From assembly GCA_907164885.2 (NCBI GenBank), contig OU015490.1:222315554-222379553 (forward strand): a DNA stretch of 64,000 nucleotides, written 5' to 3'. The DNA comes from Dolomedes plantarius. Lineage: Eukaryota; Arthropoda; Arachnida; Araneae; Dolomedidae. Position 1 is the first letter of the stretch. Each line of letters opens with the position of its first letter. Made by a program: the position numbers and the translations under genes. Shown in pieces: positions 46,845 through 59,743 of the stretch. Below the pieces are notes generated by a model, which was not told where the DNA came from, did not search any database, and saw only the letters and a program-made list of their open reading frames with translations.

Positions 46845-47092
46845 AATAAGATGAAAGAGAAAACCAGTAATAGCTCTAAAGCTACTTGAAGCCAGGAACA
46901 TCCAACATGTAAAGAAAAGTATGAATAAGGTTTTTGACAGCATTTCTTCATCAGCGGTGGCAATACTGTCTAAAAACCAATGGATTGTTTCTGATGAGTA
47001 TGATCTATTAAATAAACACACTAAGACACCGTACAATCCATTATTAACAGAAGAATTGAATAATAAATTAATTAAGTTTGAATAAAAGTACT

Positions 47093-47150
47093 TAACCAAA
47101 GAACACCAAGCCTGGCGCACAATAACCAAAGAACACCAAGCCTGGCGCAC
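47093..47150 (+). repeat. Small tandem duplication, 2 x ~28 bp
   Basis: aaccaaagaacaccaagcct followed by ggcgcacaa occurs twice back to back. Confidence 0.95.
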
Positions 47151-47251
47151 AAATTAATGTCCAATACTAATTGATTTAAGTTCATCTATGTTTTGGCTTT
47201 TAAGCCTATACTCTAACGTGTGGTCAATTTCAAAGCCTTGTTAATTTCAAT

Positions 47252-48172
<921 letters not shown>

Positions 48173-48262
<90 letters not shown>
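48173..48262. repeat. (TA)n(TATG)n(TG)n microsatellite
   Basis: Compound tract. Confidence 0.96.
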
Positions 48263-48263
<1 letters not shown>

Positions 48264-48273
48264 TGTGCATATA

Positions 48274-48447
48274 CAGTGAAATTTCTCTAGCCAACCACCC
48301 CTCTACTCAGTCTTATTTTGTATATAACCAATTAAAGACTCCATAAAGCCAGTGTTATGGAAGAAACGTTTTTTCCACGGCCGCACCTCAAAACGGCCAA
48401 TTTTTTTTTTTTTTAACCATTAGTGGCGCCATGGAAAAGTTTCACTG
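48274..48447. mobile_element. Short pogo-like MITE
   Basis: 174 bp. The left end cagtgaaatttctctagcca and the right end read inward cagtgaaacttttccatggc share the first ~9 bases, then more loosely. Flanked by TA on both sides. Confidence 0.7.
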
Positions 48448-48729
48448 TATTGCTTATATCGGTTTTTCTCCTACCGCTTTATCACATAACCAAAGACTTT
48501 TTCTTTCTTTCCCCTCAGAATATTTGTCATATTTACAAATACTCCCAAATCAGCATAATTTCGATCACGATGAGACCGCAGAAAAAAATTTTAGCATTTC
48601 CTGGTTATTCTTAGCATTACATTTTTCATAATTCCATGACATGCAGTATGCTAACTCTATTTTTAAACAGCAGTCATTCATTTCACGTAATTCCCGTTAT
48701 TAAATAATATTTTACTGGGACGAAGGAAC

Positions 48730-48950
48730 TTTTTTTTTCTTCCCACGTCTGTAGAGGTATACATTAACGTCCGCAAATAACAATCGTCGAGATCAAATAA
48801 CTAAATAATGCGACACCAGCTGTTGGAAACATCTGACAAATGTAATGCCTTGCCAGAGGGCGGACATGCATATTAGATTAGCGCACGTTATGAATAAATA
48901 CATAAACAAATAAGACATGGAGATAGATAAAATATGCAAAAAACCCTTCA
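48730..48950 (+). repeat. Unclassified dispersed repeat, family B, copy 1
   Basis: Shares caaataactaaataatgcga, cagctgttgga, ccttgcc-agg and catattagatta with 53505-53770 and 57815-58045, all in the same orientation. No function or class recognised. Confidence 0.8.
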
Positions 48951-49839
48951 TAACAAATTTTCCATTCACGTTATATGGAAAATAGCCGAGTAAAAACAAA
49001 TATTAATTCAATGCGAAGTTTTTCGTTATTCTTTGACAAGCTTCTGATTAATGCTGAAGTATCATTTCAAGTATTTTCGCTAAGTATGCAGGGAATAACA
49101 ACGAGCTATATTTTTAAAGATTGTGTGTTATTAGGGTTTGTTTATGCAGCTTAATTTCTCTCCAGCTATGATTTTTAATCATAAATCTATTTTAATATTC
49201 AACAAATTTCAGGATTTTGGCTCAACTCCCATATTTCTGGCCCTAACTTTATTTTTTCACTTTGTTGAATTTCAATATATTTTAAATACATTAATATTTA
49301 TTATTTCCTGTCTGGATATTAGAATAAAGGTTTTAAAGGGTGTTTGTAGATTAATGGGGAACAAAATCAACTAAATTGAGAGAAACTGGATTTTATTATT
49401 AGATTAATCCACTGGATTTGAATTTTGTCTTTTTCACACATTTTCAAATTTTCTTCCCAAAGTATTATTTTTTTACCTGTAAAATTAATTTACTGGGTTA
49501 TTGATAAGTTTTAGATTAATGCTAAAGTATATTTTTCTTTTCTTGATTTTCTATTTCACTTCATTTACTTTTAATATAATTTAAGAACATTAATATAACT
49601 TTTATTAGCTTATATCTAGATATCATATTAAATATTTTTCGGTGTAAAATGATGGTAAATGACGAAAAAGTCAATTTTATACAGAAAAATTAAGACTTTC
49701 GGAATCTTTTAACTCCTTGGCTTAATATTTTTTCATCATTTTGTTGCAGTTAATACATTTTGTACTTTCTGTTCAAAGTATTAGCTTACTTCCTTCCATG
49801 TTACATAGTTGCGAGATTACTTCTTCACTTTTAAAAGAA
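48951..49839. other. AT-rich unassigned sequence
   Basis: No supported gene or repeat. Confidence 0.35.
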
Positions 49840-49904
49840 GGGCCCGAGATAGCCCAGTGGTAGCGCGTCGGCTTTCAGTGCTGAGGGTACTCGGATCTAT
49901 TATG
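49840..49904 (+). repeat. SINE head only (tRNA-like)
   Basis: A box tagcccagtggtagcgcgt and the beginning of a B box (tcggatc) match the head of family S, but the sequence switches to repeat family A right after ggatc. Confidence 0.8.
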
Positions 49905-49906
49905 AC

Positions 49907-50285
49907 GACATTACTCTTCTCTTGCGTTGGACATTGAATGTGTTCAGTTACAAGGAAAATCATCTCTTCAGGACAATCAGGACTCCGGAGCCACAAAACA
50001 CCACGTTGAAGTCGTTTTTAAGACTCTTATTCTCGCATACTAATACATCGAACAGACTTCCTTATCCCGTGAAAAGTGGGCAGACAAAAAAAAAACTCAA
50101 TTCATCTGTAGTCAGCACTTATAAAGTAAGGGTTGCCAGAAAATATGTGCCTCCAGAAAACCACCAATAAAAAATAAAGCTTGCCAAAATAGGAGGCCAA
50201 CATCTCACCCCCAATCATTCAAACACAAGGACCGGAAGTGCTAGCCTCGCCAGCCAGTCACTCAAAACCTCTACCCACAAATAAG
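49907..50285 (+). repeat. Unclassified dispersed repeat, family A, copy 3
   Basis: Matches 22385-22892 from cgacattactcttctcttgc to gaagtgctagcctcgccagc. The distal ~100 bases present in the other copies are missing. Confidence 0.83.
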
Positions 50286-51952
50286 ATCTGTCATGGAAAA
50301 CTTTTACAATTGTTTTCCATATCATTTTCTTGGTGCAATTGATCAGCCGAGATTTCTTTGCCATGATTGAAAAATACGTAAAATCAACAGGATTTTTTTT
50401 TCATTTCCACTCTAAGTACTTTTTAAAGGCAGTGACATCACTTGTTTAGTCCTTTAACGAGGAATCTGCATAAAGAGAAAATAATGGTACATAATTAGAA
50501 CTGCTGAGCCCTCAGCACTACCTCACTTCATCCTTGAGAAATTATATGTATTTCTACCTGCGCAAGAGTTCTGACAGATGAATGCATCCTCTTTATAGTA
50601 CATTTCAAATTATTTAGAAACTTGAGTACAATAGTCACAAATTTACAAATCACAATATAGCCTACACAAATGTCATTGTGATTAAAGAATCAACTCATAA
50701 TACAATCCAACACAATACTATATAATTTAAAAATTCACAATATATGCACCATATGTTGGGTTTTAAAGATTAAATCCTTAATTATTTTAATCTCCAGCAC
50801 TTTGCTAAACTCTAAAAGTAATGACAGTACGTCATCTTATTTATTTTATTAAATTTTATAATACTCTGTAAAATATTCAGAGATTTATAAGTGAATCATT
50901 CCCGCATATGCGGATATATGTCATGAATCATATGCAAATATATGTGGCGCAGTAATTGATTGGATGGCAATTACTATAAAAGCTAGCCGCATTGTATTAA
51001 AGTTCGTTCCTTCTACCCTCCGCTGCTTTTCTCCCAGTTGCCAGATGTTAACCAGTTGTACCATGTTAAAGTCCTGACATGGATATTATTCGTTTCCCTG
51101 TTACAACGCCAGTTTGGTGTATCTGCAAACAGATAAGATATCTCTGTTATGTTATACTTTGTTATGTTATTCTATATTATTAAATCTCTATTCTCAACCG
51201 AAACTCAGTCTTAATTTCTCACTCTGCTACTTACATTTCTATGGCATGACTGTCACTTTAAACTCTGTATCAAAGTTCTGTCAGCTATTCTTTGAAACCA
51301 CTGACTGATCATCAAAACCATATACTAAACATTCCACAGGCACCATCCAATTGCCTCTCTTAGTAGGCGAAAGTAGTCGCTCAGTGGGTCACCCGAGAAA
51401 ACACCCGTTCTCTTTTGAAAGTCCTTTCATGCTGTAAGGTTTTCATGAACATGTAAGCCTGTTAAACTGGTCAACTGTTGTCATATTCTCCCCTAAAGAG
51501 ATTCGGGTCGCAGTTCAGTCAAACTCTGTATCTTCCGATTCAGGATCACCGTTAAAAAAAGCACGGCTTTAAACTTAATGGTGATAAAGAGGAAGCCAGG
51601 TCAGCTGAAGCATAGTCCGACAAGAGTCGAAGTAACTTTCATAAAGAAGGACCCTGCTTCTACAATGGTCGCAGTCCAGAACTGGGTAGCTGGAAGACAC
51701 CTTGTCCAAAAATAAAGCACAACGTACAAAACGAAATAAAAAAATTCAATATACGTACAAATCAATAAAGCCTGCAGGTAGATGCTCAATAAGGTTCAAA
51801 GGCAGGGCCGCTCACCTTCTTCGCGGAAGATCCGATTGAGTTCTAGAGAACTGGAGATTTTGAAGGAACTCGACGATCCAGAGAAACATTCCATTTCCTA
51901 TTAGCAAAGTCTATTACTCACTTGATTCCAGAACCTTCCCACAAATCACTTG
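50286..51952. other. Unassigned; TATA-like promoter block near 50940-51060
   Basis: attactataaaagctagccg followed by pyrimidine-rich sequence and a purine/pyrimidine mix resembles an LTR U3/R junction, but no LTR boundary or second copy can be found. The rest is unrecognised. Confidence 0.25.
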
Positions 51953-51955
51953 TAA

Positions 51956-52133
51956 AGGCCTGGTTACATTGCATCCGGAGCGTTGCGTTACGTTACTACG
52001 CTCTCTCCGGGATTGTTGGAATGACCTGTGGTTGATTTGACGTATCATGTGTTCAATAAATTGAGCTCTGTGATTGGTCAAAATTTTTAACGTTGATGAT
52101 ACGTAATACTCCAGATTCAGTGGGAATAAGCCG
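51956..52133 (-). mobile_element. Harbinger-like MITE, copy 2
   Basis: 178 bp, flanked by TAA on both sides (51953-51955 and 52134-52136), the PIF/Harbinger target duplication. The ends are aggcctggttacattgcatc and, read inward from the right, cggcttattcccactgaatc. Inverted relative of 36974-37146. Confidence 0.8.
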
Positions 52134-52136
52134 TAA

Positions 52137-52575
52137 AAGGTATGTGACACGAGACATCCGAAAATGATAAATAACAAGGAATGGTATGTGTATGATTTTT
52201 ACTTCCTCATTCCGGGTCTGATTTTAGAAAAAAATTATCAGAAACTGTTCTCGCAAAACCTGAGAACAAAGAAATCCTTTCCTAGTGTAACACAAAACAC
52301 TAATCCATGACAAATTAAAATAATTCTTTATTAATATGGTTTATTACAACGAAGGTTATCGCCGAAATTTTCTGTATTGCATTCTGACCCTTCGATAGGG
52401 TTTTGATACTATGAGAAGGCCATGCTTTATCTTCAACTTCCTCTTACATGAACTAAGCTTTATGGTGTAAGGTATAATCAAAGTAAGAGCAGAAACATTC
52501 TCATCGACATGTAAGGATAATTGTTTTATTAGTTTGGTTTATTACAACAAATTTTTTAGGGTTAAAAACCTTATT
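52137..52575. other. Unassigned sequence
   Basis: No supported gene or repeat. Confidence 0.35.
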
Positions 52576-52908
52576 GAGCTCGAGTTAGCCTAGTAGTAAC
52601 CCGTCGGCTTTCGGCACCGAGGATGCTGGGAAGCCCGACGAAGGCCATTAGATGCCTCTATGTCTAGGCCGGATCAGTGGACCAAAAAATACCCTGTTGT
52701 CAGAAACGGGTGGCAGAATGTACGATCCCCCAAATGTTGCTCCTGGGGGTGCTCGGTCAAAATTAAGAAGGCACTTGGCTAAAGCCTATCCCCGACCCTT
52801 GTGGTGCTATTGTAAACAGGAGTCGCACCCCTCAGCCAACAAACCCTGAGTGGACCTGGTCTGGAACACTCTCAACCTGGAGTCATTAGCAACAACGTCA
52901 GCAACAAA
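52576..52908 (+). repeat. tRNA-derived SINE (family S)
   Basis: A box gttagcctagtagtaac, then a head whose B box is broken by a small deletion (gatgctgggaagcccgac). The full body follows (gcctctatgtctaggccgg, ccttgtggtgctattg, ggacctggtctggaac) and ends in CAA repeats. The foldback MITE begins right at its tail. Confidence 0.87.
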
Positions 52909-52909
52909 T

Positions 52910-53157
52910 GAGGCGTTCCCGTTGAAAAGAGGGTAAGTGCCAAAATTTCAAGGAGAGTATTTTTTCACTGATACAAGGGTTTTTCCAAGGCTAATGGTGT
53001 GGAAAGGGGAGATAAGTGCCTAGCTGCTACTTTGGTTTAGTTCTGTGCTAGACACTTACTACCTTTTTCATGCCATGGAAAAACCCCTTGCATCAGTGAA
53101 AAAATACTTTTTGGAAATTTTGGCCCTTACCCTGTTTTCAACGGGAACGCCTCAATT
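52910..53157. mobile_element. Foldback MITE (gaggcgttcccg family), copy 2
   Basis: Left gaggcgttcccgttgaaaag and right complement of gaggcgttcccgttgaaaac. Inner blocks cactgatacaagggtttttc and ctaatggtgtggaa are mirrored. It shares the family with 20276-20592. Confidence 0.87.
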
Positions 53158-53504
53158 ATGATTTATTCCTATAAAAAAAATGTCAGATCTTTCTTATATT
53201 TTCAAATAGTGACCTTCTTAAACCAATTAACCAAAAGCAACACTGAAAATTTTCTTTTTTACGATAATGCTGTGATAATATAAATTCATAAAATACCTTC
53301 TCAACCATATTTAAACATAACGAATGAAACTTCAATAACGATGTTTAGTGAAAAAAAAATTGCATTCCAAAACAAAAGCTCCTCTAGTTATAAATATTTC
53401 AAAAGCATAGAAAATATGTTAATGGTGTTCAATAAAAAAATTATGATGTTTGATACGAGACTTCTTTTTTATTTTATACACGTGAAAACGTATGTAAACA
53501 TCTT
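53158..53504. other. AT-rich unassigned sequence
   Basis: A 70-residue frame (53341-53553) has no motif. Confidence 0.35.
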
Positions 53505-53770
53505 TTTAAACGACACATATTCGTTTTTCGTACCTGGCTTTATTGGATTATGATAGCCTTGTTATGACAGCGATTTTTTTCCTGGTGCCATCGAACACAG
53601 TACGGGATCCATTAATGCTAGCATAACAATTCTCAGCTACAAATAACTAAACAGTGTAACGACAGCTGTTAGAAGCACATGACAAAACTAATCTCTTGCC
53701 AATGGGCAAACATACATATTAGATTAAAGCACGTAGAAAGGTGTCGATAAATAAAACATGAGAATATACA
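53505..53770 (+). repeat. Unclassified dispersed repeat, family B, copy 2
   Basis: Best matched to copy 3: ctttattggattatgata, tttttttcctggtgccatcg, caaataactaaacagtgta, acatgacaaaactaat and gataaataaaacat. Confidence 0.82.
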
Positions 53771-54472
53771 AAACTGTACGAAAACTTGTAAAGCAAATCT
53801 TTATGGGAGAAAGAGGTCTAATCAGCGTGTGTTATTTGCATGTACAATTTTGTCTCAAATAATCATGTAACTTTTTTTAATGGCATGTCTTTAGATATCA
53901 GACCTTTGCAAATAGGAGGTGAATATTAAAATTAATTATGCCTGAAATTATGTACCTACTGGGGATTGAACGTGTAAATTTGTTGTCTCGCTCAGAATTG
54001 CTAATGTTTGTTTAATGTTTTCTTTTATGTACAATTCATCAATTTTAACAATAATCCGTTACATTTTACTCTGTTGCAATATTTTATTTCTTTTTTTTCT
54101 GATTATGATTTTATAACTTAATGAACATCCTAATTCGTGTAAATGTCAAGTTACCACTATCGAAAAATGTCCGGCTCTAAAGGCTAAACAGCTTTTTATC
54201 TTGAATTAGTTTATTACTTTCAATTTGTGCGTGCTTTCGTCTGTTCAGTGTTGGGTACAATTGGAATTTTTTGCATTAATAAATTATTTCATTTATTCAG
54301 TTTTATTTTTCTACTACGTTTAAAAAAAAAAATACCTCAGCCCTGCTTTATTTAAGATATTCAAAATAATTTATGTATGTGTTAACACATTTATATTTAT
54401 CATATTTTATCATATAATATTTATCCTACTGCGATTTACCTTCAAACAAGGTAGGTATCTATACAATAAAAT
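53771..54472. other. AT-rich unassigned sequence
   Basis: No supported gene or repeat. Confidence 0.35.
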
Positions 54473-54810
54473 ATTGTTGTTGCTGTAGTTGCTAATTCAA
54501 CCTGGCTGGAAGTTCCAGACCAGGTCAATATATGCTTTACGGGCTTAGGAGGTTTACACTAGTGCCACAAGGGTCGGAGGCCGACTTGGCTAGGTGCATA
54601 ACAATTTTGACCGAACATCCCCAAGGGTGACATCTGGGGGGATCGAACCTTCTCCCACTCTCTCTAACCACATAGAAGGACTCTCCGGTCTACAGATTTA
54701 AAGACCCATATCTGGCCTAGACACGAGGGTATTAAATGGCTCTTGTCGGTAATAGAACCGAGCACCCTCGGTGCTTAAAGCCGACACGCTACCACTAGGA
54801 TACCTCGAGA
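54473..54810 (-). repeat. tRNA-derived SINE (family S)
   Basis: On the minus strand the head reads tatcctagtggtagcgtgtc and ggttctattacc (decayed B box). The full body follows, with a CAA-type tail at the left end. Close relative of the copy at 18378-18725, in the same orientation. Confidence 0.88.
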
Positions 54811-55565
54811 CATACTATATAATACAGGTTTTCAAAAAACAAATTTTACTTCGTCTTCTTGTAGATGTTTATCATATTTATTACATATATTTTCAGATTC
54901 CCCTTTTTATCAATGCGCTCTCCAAATGCTACATTTTTTTATCAAGCCTATTCCTCGTCTAGATTTGTTTTCCTGCGCTGTGGCTCTATTAATTGTGTAA
55001 TAAGTTTCCAGATTTACGCTGTCTCCTTCCAAGGAAAAAACTTTTTACATATATTGTTTGTCTATGTATCATGCCCGCCATCTATGCATCTCAGCAGACG
55101 TATCACATTTCCTTCCCTGTTCTCATAGACTCTAACGTTGGATCTCTCCTTTCAAAAATACAATAGGTCCTTTCTAAAGAAAAACCTCGGTTGACATAAC
55201 GAGAAACTGCAAAAATTTATTTCTTAAACTAAGTGACGATCAGGGGTGAATATGCCCTATATACGGAACCAGGAAAGTTGGATTTTCACGGCGTTTCGAT
55301 AAGAAGTAAAAGATCTAAAGGAGTGACGATGTTGTTTTTTTTTTTAACGTAGGATTACGTTCCTCAATACCGGTCCTTCGGAGGGAAAAATATTGTCCGG
55401 CGTCGCGAGTTATAATTGTAGCAGCGCGCCAAACCCAGTAGCAGTAAACAGTTAAACAAAAAAGTACCGAAATGAGTTTAAAAAAGAAAAGGAAAAGAGG
55501 TAAGCAACGATGAGAAACCCTACGTTAATAACCCGCGGTAGTTTCGTTAGAAGAGACTACCTGAA
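54811..55565. other. Unassigned sequence
   Basis: No supported gene. Short GC-richer bits near 55370-55440 are unclassified. Confidence 0.35.
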
Positions 55566-55685
55566 ATATATATATATATATATATTTATTTATTTATTTA
55601 TTTATTTATTTGTTTGTTTGTTTGTTTGTTTGTTTGTTTGTTTGTTTGTTTGTTTGTTTTGTTTGTTTGTCCGTCCGTCCGTCCA
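55566..55685. repeat. Compound (TA)n(TTTA)n(TTTG)n(TCCG)n microsatellite
   Basis: A graded tetranucleotide array in which the unit changes from TTTA to TTTG to TCCG by successive substitutions. Confidence 0.97.
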
Positions 55686-56722
55686 GAGATTGGATGTCCA
55701 ACAAATTTAATAAAGTGAAATCCGGTAGTGAAAGTTTTATAGATTCAGTTTGTAAAATTTTATTACTATTTCTATAACTTTCATTTTGATTAAATTAACA
55801 CCTATGAAACAAAAGCTTAATAGCCTTTATTTAAATTCTAGCTTTTGGACTTCTATTTAAAACATAATTTAAATCCATAAAGCTGGAAAACAAAATCATT
55901 TAATCATAAATCAGCCCAAAACTTTCCAACTATAATTTCAAAACAAAATGGAATGATTCACCCAAACCGAATTTCGCAAATATCTACATCTAATACATTT
56001 TTACCCCAAACCAAAGCAGTAGCTAAGATAGGGGCGAAATTTCCCACCGACAAAGCTGCTTATAATACTATTTTACGTTTTATGTTTATACTTAGAGCAA
56101 GTGATGTTTGTTACATACAATCGCCGATAAACATGGAAGTGGATATGGAAACTGAATGTATCTGCAGAACAGAAATTCCCTCATATTACTTAGCATATTA
56201 CTTTCTCATTTTGTTCAAAGTGACTTTGGAGATAAGGATAAAATGAACTTTCTCTCAAGTGTTAAAGGGATCAGTTCTCAAGCCCTCAAAGTAAGAAATT
56301 TATTTTAACCTAGATGTCTTTTTAATCTCTTCACATCTTCTGTTACTTGTGATTCGCTTCTTAAACTTATTTATGTCACCACTGTTGTTCTTATATTAAG
56401 TTTTTCTTGTCATTTTCACATGTTTTCCTTTTTTACATTTTACTTGCTAAGCAATTGTCTTACTAAATTAGTGTCTCATTGTTACTTTCTGGGACTGCAC
56501 GAAAACTTATGTCTCAAATTTTACAGAGCGAAGCATAAAATGCCAAAAAATAATGCGAACTTAACTTTATACGAATCTTAACTTATTAATTGATTTTTCT
56601 GCTCAACTTAAATTATATAAAATATAAGGGTATTATAATTATTAAATTATAATTATGTAAGGGGATTATAATTGTTAAATTATAATTATATAAGGAGACA
56701 CATACCTTTTAGAGTCCAAGAG
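55686..56722. other. AT-rich unassigned sequence
   Basis: It contains two imperfect units of ttataattattaaattataa with spacer (56630-56690). The 97-residue frame at 55953-56246 shows no motif. Confidence 0.35.
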
Positions 56723-57405
56723 ACTCGACAAATATATTCTCATTTTCAATCATCACTAGTTATTAAAATAATTTATTCAGAAATATGAAAAATTTACTGA
56801 GAGTTAAACACTCTTTCTTCTTTATAAATATGGTTCTCAATTTTTTTTCGTTGAAGATAAATATTTTAATTTTTTTTTTAATTTCAACCATTGTTTTCAT
56901 TGTTATGGCAATGAGCGCAGATTTTCATCTGTATATTAATGAATATTTTTTTTGTTTTAAAATTATGTTGTATAATATATCTTTAAAATGAACTACTTTG
57001 AAATCAAAATTCTTAGTTCTTCATAGAAATAAAGGTTTTTTTAATTTAAAATTTTGAAAATAAATTTGATAGATTTTACTGTGACAAACATTTTTGTGAC
57101 AGGAATGACATAATAGTAGGTCATTTTAATGATACTTGTTTATAATGCACGTGTATAAAATTCTATGGTATTCTAGACAACTGTTTTGGTGATATCATGT
57201 GCGCAATGCCATAACAATGAAAAAACAATGGTTAAAATTTTAAACAATTAAAGAGTTTCTTTTCCAGCTAGAAAAAACTGAGAGCCATATTCATAAAGAA
57301 GAAAGAGTGTTTAACTCACAGTAAAATTTTGATATTTCTGAATAAATCATTTTAGTAACTACTGACGATTGACAATAGAGATATGTTTGTCAAGTCTCTT
57401 TGCCT
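56723..57405. repeat. Inverted repeat, ~150-bp arms
   Basis: 56723-56870 and 57260-57405 are reverse complements with scattered mismatches (shared: gagttaaacactctttcttc, atttattcagaaatat). The loop is about 390 bp. Possible foldback element; no target duplication is obvious. Confidence 0.85.
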
Positions 57406-57814
57406 TTCTTCCTGTATTTGCAAATTAATCATATATTAAGATGGTGAAAATCTATTCAAAATTTCCCGGAAGGTTAGATTATACAAGATAGGGTTTAATC
57501 TGTCAATACTTTCGTTTTCAAAAGCTAATCTATTTATTCCCAATTTGGAGTCACCCTCAAATATGCTTCTCTGTTGCTGCAAAATTTAATTATATTAGAA
57601 TGAAAATACTCGTTCTGGATATGAATCATGTTACGACTAAAAATATTTATCAATAACACTTTCAATGATACGCGCAAAATGCATTACGAATGAATGTTTT
57701 CTACCTTCAAAAACTAGAAACGAAATCAATGGCACAAAATTCTTGAAGTTGACACCTGGCTTTCTTCACACTACGACTCACGACAACAGCGTTTTTTAAA
57801 AGGTATGCATTCTT
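57406..57814. other. AT-rich unassigned sequence
   Basis: No supported gene or repeat. Confidence 0.35.
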
Positions 57815-58045
57815 TTCTTGAATCCGGATTTATTGGATAATAATACTTTTCGAAGGCGGTATTTTTCTTTTGTGGCGTCCGACACAAAGCTGACTACATT
57901 AATGACAGTGTAGCACTCGTCGGGAACAAATAACTAAACAATGTGACGACAGCTGAAAGAAGCATGTGACAAAAGTTATCCCTTGCCGAAGGGATTAGAT
58001 TAATGCACGTACGGGTGAACGTCCATAAATAAAACATAGGAGATA
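57815..58045 (+). repeat. Unclassified dispersed repeat, family B, copy 3
   Basis: Shares ggatttattggataataata, aacaaataactaaacaatgt, gacgacagctga and cataaataaaacata with the copies at 48.7 and 53.5 kb. Confidence 0.82.
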
Positions 58046-58437
58046 AAAGTTGTGTGATACCTTTCTTACCATTGATTTGAGTCGTATCAGGCGGAAATTG
58101 ATCCAGTAAAAGTATTAATTCTGCACGGCTTTAACTAATAAATATTTTTATAACATGTGTCGAGATAATATAGTGCAATTTCGGTTAGGGATTGTCAAAG
58201 ATATATATAACGAGAAAAAAAAAGGGGAAAAAGTTTTCATTTGAAAATAATTATTCAATTCTTCTATTGCAACTAGTGCAGTATAGAGTATCTTGCATAA
58301 AACTTAGTTGCATTGTAATTCTGCGATTTATTACACTACTGAGTATCTTTCAGTCCATTTATAAGATCATATTTACATTTGCAATGGGCTATTTTTTCTT
58401 AATCGATGCATTTTCAGCCATCCTTTTACGGTTTATG
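58046..58437. other. Unassigned sequence
   Basis: An 88-residue frame (58192-58458) overlaps the next element's end and has no motif. Confidence 0.35.
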
Positions 58438-58493
58438 TACAGGGTGATTTTTTTTTAAACTGACACTACTCATAGGCATCTGTAGCATGATCT

Positions 58494-58868
58494 TGTAGAA
58501 ATCACGATGTGGTGATTGTCATACATAATACTCCAAAAAAAGAGTCATCTCAGAAGGTTTTTTTTTTAAACTCAACAATTCGATTTTATTTTTCTGTAGG
58601 TAAATAATTACAGAGAGGAAAATACTGTAGCGCGATTAACATTCACAAGCCGCGAGCCGCTGTCTGACCAACAGGTGTCAGTGTCTAGTACGGACTAACT
58701 ATCGCTTGAACTCGCGAGAATTTACTGACCAGAGTCCTCTTTCATTCGCTTCTTCGCGCGCATCTGCCCATGCGCAGTGTTTGCGGAGCAGACGCCAGCG
58801 CATGTATCCATACGCTGATGTTCGCTAGCGCTGACATCTAGCGGCGCTGAAAATAAAGAGTTCCCCCA
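58494..58868 (+). repeat. Solo LTR nested in the mariner derivative
   Basis: 375 bp starting TGTAGAAATCACGATG and ending AATAAAGAGTTCCCCCA, with the poly(A)-type signal close to the end. It is flanked by tgatct and cgatct, a 6-bp duplication with one mismatch. The uninterrupted mariner arm elsewhere in the window reads cgatct at this point. The GC-rich interior (58680-58850) contrasts with the host element. No internal region remains. Confidence 0.82.
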
Positions 58869-59084
58869 CGATCTATCAGCCGGAATTCTACCAAAATTGA
58901 TAGGGGGACTAAGGACGATATGGGAAAGAGTTTCCACGAAAAAACATTAGTTCCAAAAGTCACCGATAGGGGACAATATGGCGCTGTTGTGGTCGGCACA
59001 CTCGAAAATTTGTATTAAAGGCAAGTAAATCATCAAAATGCAAATTCATGATTGCGTAGTCGACAGCAGCGCCAGTATTTTGGG

Positions 59085-59400
59085 CTATAAAGATCGGTGC
59101 TGAGCCTGTTGCGCCTTCGCTTTACAGATGGGTCATCAGTCGCTTTTTACCACTTGCATGGCTACCTCGCTCCCCGGACCTAACCCATGTGACATTTTTC
59201 TGTGAGGTTATATAAAGTCTAAGGTGTATCTTGGTGGAGTCTCGAACATGGCGGCCCAAAAGGACAACATATCCCTGACTTTGATGAACATTTCTGGTCA
59301 CATGTTACGCTTGGCCGTTGTGTACGTAGTGTTCAGGATGCAATGTGTCGTCCACAAGGACTGTGGTCACATTGAAGGAGGGAGAAGTGAATATGCTGCA
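59085..59400 (+). pseudogene. Transposase C-terminal remnant (FFLWG-type), copy 2
   Basis: The same region as 44850-45170: the GYIKSKVYLGGVSN-like segment and MLRLAVV, then HIEGGRSEYAA are readable, with frame breaks. It has the same deletion boundary as copy 1, so both descend from one deleted parent. Confidence 0.78.
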
Positions 59401-59743
59401 TAAAGTGGTGTTGCAGTGAAATTTCTTTGTTATTCCTTTATCCGCTTACAACTTTTTCTGTATTCATCCCTTATCTTTATAGCCCGAAATACTGGCGCTG
59501 TTGTCGAATACATAGTCGTGAATTTTTATTTTGATGTTTTCTTGCCTTTTATGCAAATTCTCGGGTGCGCCGACAGCAAAAGCGCCATATCTTCCCCTAT
59601 CGGCAACTTTAAGAACTTTTTTTCCACGGAAACTCTTTCCCATGTCGTCCTTAGTCCCTCTATCCATTTTGGTGGAATTCCGGCTGATAGATCGCGCTAC
59701 AGATGGCTGTGAGTAGTGTCAGTTTTAAAAAAATTACCCTGTA

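Larger units (their letters stand above)
58440..59741 (+). mobile_element. Mariner-type deletion derivative, copy 2
   Basis: Starts cagggtgatttttttttaaa and ends with the complement cagggtaatttttttaaaac, flanked by TA on both sides. Without the nested LTR it is about 920 bp and has the same plan as 44587-45509: long inverted repeats around a transposase C-terminal remnant. Confidence 0.9.

Noticed and set aside
50900..51120. An LTR or promoter around attactataaaagctagccg
   Set aside because: There is a TATA-like motif, but no second copy, no TG...CA boundary and no target duplication could be found, so it is only mentioned in the unassigned stretch.
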